Assembly: GCA_049724395.1 (NCBI GenBank)
Contig: JAUGWO010000016.1
Span: 1 to 64,000, forward strand
Length of the DNA stretch: 64,000 nucleotides
Direction of reading: 5' to 3'
Source of the DNA: Spongospora subterranea f. sp. subterranea
Lineage: Eukaryota; Endomyxa: Phytomyxea; Phytomyxea; Plasmodiophorida
The translations under genes and the position numbers were made by a program. Shown piece by piece: positions 55,718 through 64,000 of this stretch (positions are counted from its first letter, which is position 1; the number at the start of each line of letters is the position of its first letter). The notes under the pieces were generated by a model that did no database searches, had not been told where the DNA came from, and saw nothing but the letters and a program-made list of their open reading frames with translations.

Positions 55718-56263
55718 GCAGAGCGCTACATTCATGAAGAAAAACGCCGATCGCTGCGCCGAGATGGTCCCAAATATGAGCCAGGAGATCAAGTGTGGTT
55801 ACTTCGCGATTCTTTCAAATCAAGCCGACCCAGTGACAAACTCGATGATAAACGACTCGTACCCTTTACTGTAGTTCGACAGATTAACCCGGTAGCCTTC
55901 GAACTTAAACTGCCTTCTAACGTCCGAATTCATCCAGTTTTTCACACCTCATTACTGGAACCCTACATCAATAGCAATATTCCGGGCCGCCGACAACCGA
56001 ACCCGCCTGTCATGTGTCTCGACGATGAAGGTTTACCATTCTTCGAGGTAGAAACCATCATCGACTCACGACGCAAAAACCGCCGTCTGGAGTATTTAAT
56101 CCATTGGAAGGGTTACATCGAGCTGGATCGGACGTGGGAGCCAGAACAGAACCTGCAGGCACATTCCGCAACGAGATTCAAAGTCTTATCAACAATTTCC
56201 ACCGCGATAATCCCGAGAAGCCGGGCCCGGTCATCAATAGCACATCCCGGCACCAAAGGGTGA
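55718..56263 (+). mobile_element. Ty3/gypsy (chromovirus) fossil: integrase C-terminus with chromodomain
   Basis: A fragment of a Ty3/gypsy polyprotein. It shows the integrase C-terminal GPY-like part (around LVPFTVVRQINPVAFEL and RIHPVFHTSLLEPY) and a chromodomain (around LEYLIHWKGYIELDRTWEP). The rest of the element is absent. It lies exactly between the two arms of the palindrome (copies C and D). No long terminal repeats were seen. It is a partial relic of moderate age, since the surviving part is well preserved. Confidence 0.85.
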
Positions 56264-56427
56264 TCTTAAAATAACCGGAGCAGACTGTAACGATATGGGA
56301 CTTGACTTAATAACTGGTAACAATATCGGACTCAACACCTGATAAATGAACAAACACGGCAAACCAACTGGGTACTGGGTTCTGACCCAGTTGGTTTATC
56401 GCAGTTATCGCCCACGCATCGTTGGTA

Positions 56428-57807
56428 GACCGCATTTTGAAATGATTTTATTCGTCAAAAAGCCGCTCCACTGCATCTACCATACTGTCGGTGCTCGGGC
56501 TGGACATGTGCATGCTCAGCTCAGGTTCGAACGACTCTGGAGTAGTACCAGGGTATGTGGCAGCGAGACGCTGCAATGCTTGCCGGGTCGTGATAGCATC
56601 ATCTCGGACCAAATCAGCTAAAATAGCAACACCAAATATCATGGCGGCGTATTCTGATCCGATGATGTTGTTTCGGATATCGGGCTGAACGTCCACCCAA
56701 TTCCCAGGTGGGACATGTCTGATGAACCGGTATGACGGCTTTGATGGCAGAATCATCGATGCATTGAGAAGCACGTCATCTAGTAATGTGGTTCCGGTAT
56801 GTGCACCGCAATCGATGCAACGTTGGTAGGCGATATCGCCAATCATCACCACCCCGCCTGAATTGATGATGAACGGAAATAGCAAATGCTTTATTGTTCC
56901 ATCGACCTCACGTATATCGATGGTCCTGAGTAGTTTAAACATATTGATTAGACACGAGAACTTGCAAATTCCAATTCTGAATAAATTCCAGTGACCTTGC
57001 CATCCAAAACTTTTTCACATCCTCGGTTGGACCAAATTTGTACAGTTTTGTCGTTACTGCACGACCGACATCTTGACCGTAACGAGCATGGCGCGGACAC
57101 ATTTGCGGCGGTGACAGCATAGCCAATGCGACATCTGATCCAAACGTTTGATCCAATACCATTGAGTTCATCGTCGTCGGCGGACGCAGTGACATGAATA
57201 TTGTTACCATGGGGTTGAATCTCCGATTCCGGTAGATCCGCCAGCTCGGCAAACCGATTGTTCATGCTTGTTGCAAACAACTAACGAACGAAATGATATT
57301 TACTGTCCGCTTGTCAAAAACCAAATACGTAGTAGCGTAGATTTACTACAGTGGGGGTAGTCTAGACGCATCACATCCGTGTAGCCTCGGGCAGTGAAAT
57401 TGGACACCAACATTGTTAGAGCAAAAGTTGCGTCATGAAAAATCCAATCCAACGAGCTGTCGGGCTATAAATAGATTACTGCCAATTTTTGGGAGACGAA
57501 ATCTATTTTTAGAACTCCCTCAATAATGGTGTCAACATCTCGGTTAGAAATTTTATCCTCTTTAACCCGCTTGTCAGTTCGGTTTCTACGGTGTCCTGGA
57601 GTACCGTAGGTACAACAGAAATGCAGGAATTGTTGGCATAACGTTAGTTGACCCCACGAAGATGACTCAATCTGGCGATGATAGACATGAGAATTCCGCC
57701 AGAGTTCTCATTGTGTTCCAAAAAACTATCGCATACATAGTGTATACCACTAGCAAATCATCAGCAGGTGGGAAGACCAAGCAAGCGAACCATCAACGTT
57801 TACGCAT
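56428..57807 (-). CDS. Dispersed gene unit, copy D (right palindrome arm), longest open copy
   Basis: Bases 56428-57432 mirror copy C. The unit then continues to about 57,807 with sequence shared with copy A. It holds an uninterrupted 164-codon frame (56942-56448) reading FIINSGGVVMIGDIAYQRCI, SKPSYRFIRHVPPGNWVDVQ, ALQRLAATYPGTTPESFEPE and ending AVERLFDE. A separate 5' frame (57280-56948) begins MFATSMNNRFAELADLPESE. Whether the two are parts of one spliced gene cannot be told here. No known domain. It could be a recently expanded host gene or the cargo of a non-autonomous element. Confidence 0.6.
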
Positions 57808-58239
57808 CGTGTATCAATTGAGCCACTCATTGATGATATAAAGAACATATTTAATTAGCTAATATTCCAAGAAGCAAGTACTATGGAGCTGCGCTATCAT
57901 AGCCACGCTATCAAAGCCATCATAGCCAGGCAGAACTCGCGGACTGCGCGAGGCCTCGGCCTGGGGTCTTGGAACTCGTCCTGCAACAAACCATTGATTC
58001 TGATTACCAGCCACCAAAACTCGTGCCTAGTTCCGCAGACTGAAGATTGCTATGGAGAATTCTCCTAGCTGCAATGGCATCGATGATTATCACAACTGAT
58101 GACGAGTCACGGAAGTACGATGAAGATTACGACTATGAGACTCTAGAAAGGATGTGGTTGAGGACCGATGGTCCAATGAAACCAAAGACGACAGGCTGGA
58201 CTCGGCGTCGCCCCCCAGTGATGATGACGGAGACGCTAG
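57808..58239. other. Short stretch between the repeat cluster and the hAT remnant
   Basis: Overlapping short frames on both strands (58047-58361 plus; 58505-58242 minus) without recognised motifs. Likely non-coding or transposon-derived. Confidence 0.4.
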
Positions 58240-59130
58240 CGCTAGTCGCCAGCAATCCAACAATGAAGATTAGACACGTTGTTGAACAATTGCGACAACG
58301 AACTTCTCGATGGTCTGATACCCTGGACGATCTTTTTTTGGGGAAAGCTTTCCTGACTTGAACCAGGAAACGGACCGCGGTCAGGACCTGGAATTGGTTC
58401 CAGCGCCTGGGAAGTTCGCTGATGGGCCACATCAGCATTGACAATAGATTCGTCCCAGTCATTCTCTTCCTCCGTCTCCATAACAGATTGCCAATGAGCA
58501 ATCACATAGGATTCAAATGCGTTGCAATATTGATAGATTCAGTTTGAGCATCAACATTGTCGGAAGGAGGATGCTCATGTTCATCTCCCATTCGTTGCTT
58601 GGGACGTTCTGTTCGTTGAACGATGCATGCTATGAAGTCGTTATTGTCAGCCCCTGATTGCTTTAATCTCAAATCATCTTTTTCGCGAATATTTCTTTCG
58701 ACGATGGCAGTCTTTCTAACTTCTTCGCAGCAGATAGACGATTACGTTTTGCAATATGAATCAGTGAAAATTCGCTAAACAATCTCTCGCTTGTGCCTGC
58801 ATTGACCGCAACTGACAAAACAGTCAGGGCAGCACAAAACCTTTACAGGTTTTCATCGACTTTTTGACATATTGCCAAACTGGGCATGACTGTCAAACTT
58901 AGAGAAACGATACATCATGGGCCAGATGATGTCAAACGCACAGCAAAATAGCAAATTGAGATTCTATACTCGTCGGGTCCTTGAATAGTTTGGTATATAT
59001 AAGAGCTGTACCTGGACTTGACGACTGCCTTCATCCAGGATTGCTTGCGATCGTACCGCATTACAGAGTTAACATGACGAGCTAGCGAGGAATACGTTGC
59101 TTCTTTGGTGAACGACTGGCCGGCCGCCAC
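58240..59130 (-). mobile_element. hAT-family DNA transposon remnant (C-terminal dimerisation region)
   Basis: On the minus strand near 58,690-58,840 a frame reads LTVLSVAVNAGTSERLFSEF followed by AKRNRLSAAKKLERL. This matches the hAT C-terminal dimerisation motif (P-x-S-x3-ER-x-FS then R-x-R-x-L). Neighbouring frames are broken and the rest of the transposase is not continuous, so the copy is dead. The N-terminal side may extend to 59,400 and includes the inverted repeat 59079-59356. Confidence 0.65.
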
Positions 59131-59356
59131 TGCCTTTCGATGCCGCAGCAGAGCCTGTGATCAGCTTCAGGTTCTCAGGAATCGTCAGCCTTGGTCGTGC
59201 GGCGCTTGGGGAACATTTGGGCCACCATGACGACTTTACTCGATTCGAGGCAACCCGCAACAAAGCGTGCGAAAAAGCAACGCTGATCACAGGCTCTGGT
59301 GCGCATGGAAAGGCAGTGGTGGTCGGCCAGTCGCCCACCGAAGAAGCGTCGCTAGC
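59079..59356. repeat. Imperfect inverted repeat of about 80 bp arms
   Basis: The segment 59079-59163 (GCTAGCGAGGAATACGTTGC onward) pairs with the reverse complement of 59282-59356, about 80% identical by eye. It includes the block GTGATCAGC/GCTGATCAC and the GGCCGGCCAGTCG block. Spacer about 118 bases. It lies at the 5' side of the hAT remnant. Confidence 0.75.
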
Positions 59357-59657
59357 CTCAAACTCCAGTTTCCAACCTTGATACCCCTTAGTAGTCAACA
59401 TTCATCCATGCCCTTATCTGTACAAGTATCTCTGGCCGACATTTTCGTCAAATCTTCGCTCTTAGTCGTTCTTCAATCCAGTTTAGCAATCTGAATGGAG
59501 TTACCTATTTACCTATTTATTTTACCAGGTTCGCGTTGGTTCAACTAAAAAAAAATCTGTTACCTCTGGGAAATCATGTTGAGGATTTTGATCTGGTAAA
59601 TATCTCATCCCTGGTCGTGCTAACCGGGGTAGTCGCATTGATCGATATAGTAGAGAT

Positions 59658-60473
59658 ATGGTCAATGCCACATATTATCCAAAGAAGCGGTCTGGAGGTA
59701 CCTTCTCTCCGATGCAGGGAGAATACACAGACCCCGATGATGCGCAACGATTGCCAATCTCTGTTCTCGATGAACATATTTGTCGAACCGAGCATTTGAT
59801 GCTTGAGTATGAAAATAAAGCCATGTATTTGGAAGCAGAAAAACAACGCCAATTGTTGCAACGCTTGAAGAAGGCGTCCGCCCTGCCGCTGAACGATACG
59901 GATTTTAAATCAGAGTGGACGAATGCGATTAAGGACGTCGAACAAATGAATCAGCAGAAGCGACTCGAATTCGAACAGTTTTGGAAAGCGAGGTTGAAAG
60001 AGCACAGCGAGAAAAGTGACGAACTATTGGAAGTCATCAAGCACAAACATCATGACCGGTGTCGTGAGTTGGCACAAGCAACAGAACGAGTAATGCGCTT
60101 TCCAAAATGGACCACAGTTTTGCTGGAGTTGAGGCGGAAACAGTACTTATTGGCGAAAACTAAACGGTACTTAGAGGCTGAAGCGATCAAGCTGCAAGCA
60201 GAAGAGATGGAAGCCAAAGAAAGATCGAGATTGCTGAAAATCATTGACAAAGATAACAAGCTTAAAATGACAAGGCTGAATGAACAACATCAACGGGAAA
60301 TCCGAGTCATTGTCGAAAAGATGGAGATAGAACGGAAAGGTCTAGTTGAGGTCAAACAACAGCTGCATGAGCGCCTCAATTCCCAATGCCGCCATGCTCT
60401 AGCCGATGTTCAAAAGCGTGCTCGAATCGCTGCCAAGAGAAGACAGCGACTTAATGAAGAATTATATAATTAA
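59658..60473 (+). CDS. Long coiled-coil protein, possibly flagellar
   Basis: A single frame of 271 residues. After a short N-terminus (TFSPMQGEYTDPDDAQRLPI) nearly the whole protein is helical and highly charged (YLEAEKQRQLLQRLKKASAL, RRKQYLLAKTKRYLEAEAIK, RGLVEVKQQLHERL-like tail, KRRQRLNEELYN). The central FPKWTTVLLELRRKQYLLAK followed by LQAEEMEAKER resembles conserved blocks in some axoneme-associated coiled-coil proteins, but I cannot name the family. The location next to Kintoun is suggestive only. Confidence 0.68.
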   Translation: MVNATYYPKKRSGGTFSPMQGEYTDPDDAQRLPISVLDEHICRTEHLMLEYENKAMYLEAEKQRQLLQRLKKASALPLNDTDFKSEWTNAIKDVEQMNQQKRLEFEQFWKARLKEHSEKSDELLEVIKHKHHDRCRELAQATERVMRFPKWTTVLLELRRKQYLLAKTKRYLEAEAIKLQAEEMEAKERSRLLKIIDKDNKLKMTRLNEQHQREIRVIVEKMEIERKGLVEVKQQLHERLNSQCRHALADVQKRARIAAKRRQRLNEELYN

Positions 60474-61455
60474 TGCGAAATCTGGTTCCCGTTTCTTTCT
60501 TATCACGGTATCACTTCCGTTCGTCTCATCTGTGTTCAACGCAAATGGCGCCATTGTGCCGACGATGGCTACCCCTTTCACGGATTGAGGGGACCTGCGA
60601 TTGAAACTTGTTCCATCGTCAAATCCCGTTTATCAACACGTTGGGGATCTGCGGGTCGCCATTGTAATTGATCGCCATTACGACCTTAATTTTGATACCC
60701 CGAACATTGATCATGCAAGAAGAGGTCACACCTTGGGTTTGAAACACAACGCATTTAGGTATTTCGATGCAAATGCAGCTTTTAGTGATGAAAATATTTG
60801 CCTCAGAACAGTGACTCATCACCGGCATCCGCATACAAATGGATACCCTTCACATTCAAGTTCGGCACCTGGAAACCGATTTCCGGTTTTCCAACGCGAA
60901 AGCTGATTTTCGTCCAAGTCAGAGAAGGTTTGTACCTGTTGCTTGATTGATTGCAAGCGCAACGAGATGAAGGGCGCATGATCGGGCAACGATGAAAGAC
61001 AGCTTCCCTGTCGCTGTGCAAGCGCACCAGATCCCGCCCTCGGGTATGAGCTGAAAATCGGAGCCCGATCCGAAACCGAGCCTGGCGAGATGTTTTGAGG
61101 TCCCAATGGTTCGAACGATAATGGAATGAGACGCAACTGTAGAGTTGGCGAAAATAGAGCGAGAGCAACGCGGAGACCGACTGCAGTTGTAATGTTAGAG
61201 GAACAGACTGAGACTGATTGCGCGGTGGTTTTGAGGCAGGCAGGGGTATGGTATGACCAACGGGTAAGACGGGCTGCAATCCTGTAACCGAATATATCGG
61301 GTGTAATAGACTGTGTGTCCTGTACTCGAACACGATATCAGTTCGGCACTGAACACAACACACATTCGTTCCTGTTCGTCAAGATCGGGATTGTGCATAG
61401 GTCCGCACCCGCTTTTCGTTGATTCGCTGGGTGGTTCGCGGGGCGGCAACACAAC
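60474..61455. other. About 1 kb between coiled-coil and Kintoun genes
   Basis: A minus-strand frame (61363-60803, 186 codons) ends with a coherent stretch (LTWTKISFRVGKPEIGFQVP, NLNVKGIHLYADAGDESLF). Another minus frame over the same bases is also open. A gene on the minus strand sharing a promoter with Kintoun is possible but not established. Confidence 0.4.
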
Positions 61456-63458
61456 ATGTCCTCGGGAGCAAGCCCGCTTGACACTTTGACTAAGGAGGTG
61501 AGGGGCCGAGGGGAGTGCGGAATGACGATTGACGGATGTCGTGGTCAGGAACGCAACCGATTGCTGGATGCCATGCGCAATCCAGAATTCGCAACTCTGT
61601 TGGCTGAGTACGCCAAGGACATTTCTGATCCTAAAACCCGGAAAGAGAACGATATGTATCTGCAGCAACTTGAGCAGCAGCATTCGTTGCCTGAAGGTAT
61701 TAAGCTTTTAAAACCGGCTCCATTATTCTGCATCAAAGCGCTGCATCCTGAATACGGAAAGCTGTTCGTGAACGTATGTGTATCAGAGTTGGTTCTTTGC
61801 TGCTCCATGCTGGGATAGTTTACATGATAACTATTCCTATAGGCTCGTTGCCAGCCCGTCGCCAAAGAAGTGTCAAGGGGGTGTCAATTGGAATATTCCC
61901 TATTCGTGCTCCACGCAAAGACCTGTCAAAACTACAAGCAGCGGCAAGGAAGCTTTGGCCGTTGATGTCACTTTTCATTCAAGTATCGCAAAATCGTAAA
62001 AAGAGAATATCTTCCGTGAAATGGTTCAGGATTTGACGGAATTCTGTGTAGGATTCAAAACATCAGGTTCAAATCGTTGACTGAGTTGACTGCTTTAGAG
62101 GGTGCTGAAAAGGTTGTTCAGCGCACTTACAACAGACGTGAGTCTGCTGTTCTATTATACACATACTGGCTTTCAGTAAAATACGCTGTTTAGCCTATAG
62201 AGTGTTGATCAAATGCAAGTGCAAAGATGGTCCACCGGCAATAATGAGGCTTGCTGGGGATGATAATGCGAATCCCGTATTGAGTCCTCCCGGCTTTAAA
62301 CAGAATCCAAAACCAGATGACTGCAAAGCTGCTACATTTGGTCCAACAACAGCCAATACCAAACTGCAGGAAACAGATGATAAAGGAAACAAAACCGAGT
62401 GCGACGACAATGCTGATCATTATGACGCTATAGGCACTTCGAAACTAGAGGTTCCTAGCTTCAAAATTGTGGAACGAGGTAGGAGGAACTCTGGCTGACC
62501 TCAACGCTTCTGAAGATTGATTCTCTTAGGGCAGTTCCAACTATCCGATTGCACTCTTAACTCCCCGTTAGTGGGGTCAACTCGCCCGAAGTTCATTGTC
62601 GTCAAAATTGATCTACCAGCTGTTGTAGGTTAACTTGATAGAACTTATTCTGCGCCTATTGATATTTTCCACAAGACACATCTTGCCGACAGGTCCGGTG
62701 TCGAACTCGACGTAGCAGCTGACCATATTTCTTTCGAAATCAAAAACTTATATGCGCCTCTTCGTATACAGCTGCCATACACTGTTGATCAGGATAGCGG
62801 TAAAGCGCGGTTTAGCAGTACTGACCATGTGTTATCTGTCACCTTGCCGGTAGTTCAAACCCAACCTGTATTAGCCTATCCTAAGGTCATCCGATTGCTA
62901 AAAGAATTTTCTGCGATTGACATTTATTGGTTAAGGATCCTACGGCTGATGTTCACGAAGCAGTCAAGATAGAAACAAGTCCTGATCCGAAACCATCATC
63001 AGTCAACGTCAGATAATGCCATTGCCACTATGATTTCTTCCTTTTTTTTACACTAATCATAGGGAAGGCATCTAAGCAATTTCGAAAGCCAAGGGCACGA
63101 CGATCAGGTTATCAATGCAGTATCTGCCGATACTGAGGCTGAAAATTCATCTGAAATCGCTAAAACCGATTCGACGTCAACGATCGAAAACGATAAAACA
63201 GTTCTTTCTTCTCCGTTCGTTGAGAATTTGTCAAAGACTAGCAACTATACAGGCGATGACAATGCAGCAGGAACCGACAGCGGGGCAGACATTGACACTG
63301 AGCGCAGCTCACATCAGGTGACCTCGGCTTCCAATGCAACCGAACCCAATGAATCGCAGGAAACCGTCATAGATTGTGCTCTTGGGAATCTTGATACAAC
63401 GGTACGAGGAATCATGCTGCCGATTCCTGGATTGCAAACTAACATCATTCCTTGGTAG
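61456..63458 (+). CDS. DNAAF2: Kintoun/DNAAF2-like dynein arm pre-assembly factor (PIH1 family)
   Basis: Exon 1 61456-61497 (MSSGASPLDTLTKE), exon 2 61549-61787, exon 3 from 61843; introns 51 and 55 nt. The PIH1 domain is clear: MRNPEFATLLAEYAKDISDP, LPEGIKLLKPAPLFCIKA, GKLFVN, GGVNWNIPYS, ALAVDVTFHSS. Later parts: IKCKCKDGPPA, VPSFKIVERG, KFIVVKIDLPAVV, then the CS-like block VELDVAADHISFEIKN, LRIQLPYTVDQDSGKARF, HVLSVTLPV, and an acidic tail ending LQTNIIPW at 63458. Kintoun helps HSP90 fold axonemal dynein heavy chains in the cytoplasm, so this implies motile flagella. One TAA (61997-61999) lies in frame inside the PIH1 domain, followed by conserved sequence (ENIFREMVQDLTEFC). Several downstream introns were not placed exactly. 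Confidence 0.85.
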
Positions 63459-64000
63459 GATATTCAATCAACAGTGCGAAGGAATGGACTACGCAACGGA
63501 GTCATGTTCAACATAGATTGAAAGTAAAACGAGAGGAACGATAAACAAAAAACCTGTTTACATGATTACCAATATTTGAATATAGCATTTTTACGGCGTC
63601 TTGAAATTAAACATCGCCGAACTGCAAAGTCCGGTTTCTGATTGCGGATCCTGCGCCATTTCCGTATTGACACTACTCTGAACTTTAGACTACCGTAATC
63701 ACCCGAGGCTGGGCGCTGTATGCAAGTTTGCCTTCCGAAACGGTCCAGTGTTAAGATGGAAGTAAAACTCTCATAGAGCGCCTCAGCAAAATACAACGCA
63801 TAGGGGTGTATTATCAACACTTCCTTATGTAGCAAAAAAGTGGGCTTTGTATTCGAATACAACGCGTATGTGAAAGTCACTTAAAAAAATAGTAACAAAG
63901 TACGTGTAGCACCTGAAGGCCCAAACGTAGCACCTAAAGGTTCAAACGAGCACGAGAAATGCAGACAGGGCAAGGCTGCTTATCAAGAGAAACAATTGAA
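63459..64000. other. Right edge, no firm gene
   Basis: A minus-strand frame 63880-63566 (104 codons; IIHPYALYFAEALYESFTSI) is open but unrecognised. GTAGCACCTGAAGGCCCAAA and GTAGCACCTAAAGGTTCAAA form a near-perfect direct repeat at about 63,906 and 63,927. Confidence 0.4.

Noticed and set aside
61997-61999. TAA reassigned to a sense codon
   Set aside because: TAA terminates the ABCG and katanin genes at the expected places.

Overview
This window looks like nuclear DNA of a zoosporic (flagellated) fungus or a close relative such as a chytrid, blastoclad or aphelid. The genes are eukaryotic and lie on both strands. They are cut by short GT-AG introns, mostly 45-70 nt with some of 120-250 nt. 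A chitin synthase occurs together with genes typical of organisms that build axonemes: a Kintoun/DNAAF2 dynein-assembly factor, the katanin p80 subunit and an LRRC61-like protein. The species assignment is inference.

Layout. Bases 1-3404 are a 35-bp tandem satellite. A 13-exon ABCG half-transporter follows (3543-7707, minus). After it comes a degraded stretch with a Ty1/copia fossil (about 8600-9311) and a 125-bp foldback. From 11 to 20 kb the genes are compact: LRRC61-like, homeodomain protein, ZSWIM7/Sws1, a heparan-alpha-glucosaminide N-acetyltransferase-like membrane enzyme, ribosomal protein eL22 and histone acetyltransferase HAT1. From 20 to 28 kb there are lineage-specific genes (two long disordered proteins, a coiled-coil protein, a small membrane protein) and about 3 kb with no gene I can support. 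From 28.8 to 37 kb a chitin synthase converges on a very large Sel1-repeat gene. From 38 to 49.5 kb there are a tandem two-component receiver protein, katanin p80, several unrecognised genes, ribulose-phosphate 3-epimerase (with a 5-nt microexon) and a TPR-SAM protein.

From 50 to 59.4 kb the window is repeat-rich. It holds a PIF/Harbinger-like transposase, four copies of an unrecognised gene unit (two of them forming the arms of a palindrome of about 1 kb per arm around a Ty3/gypsy chromodomain fossil), and a hAT transposase remnant with its own inverted repeat. The last 4.5 kb hold a coiled-coil gene and the Kintoun gene.

Many of these genes are visible only after splicing by eye. Exon boundaries are given where the reading frame and family conservation both fit. 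In several host genes the frame slips at short G/C runs, which looks more like base-call error than gene decay. No operon-like co-regulation is visible. The clearest functional pairings are the flagellar set (Kintoun, katanin p80, possibly LRRC61) and chitin synthase next to a Sel1-repeat protein.
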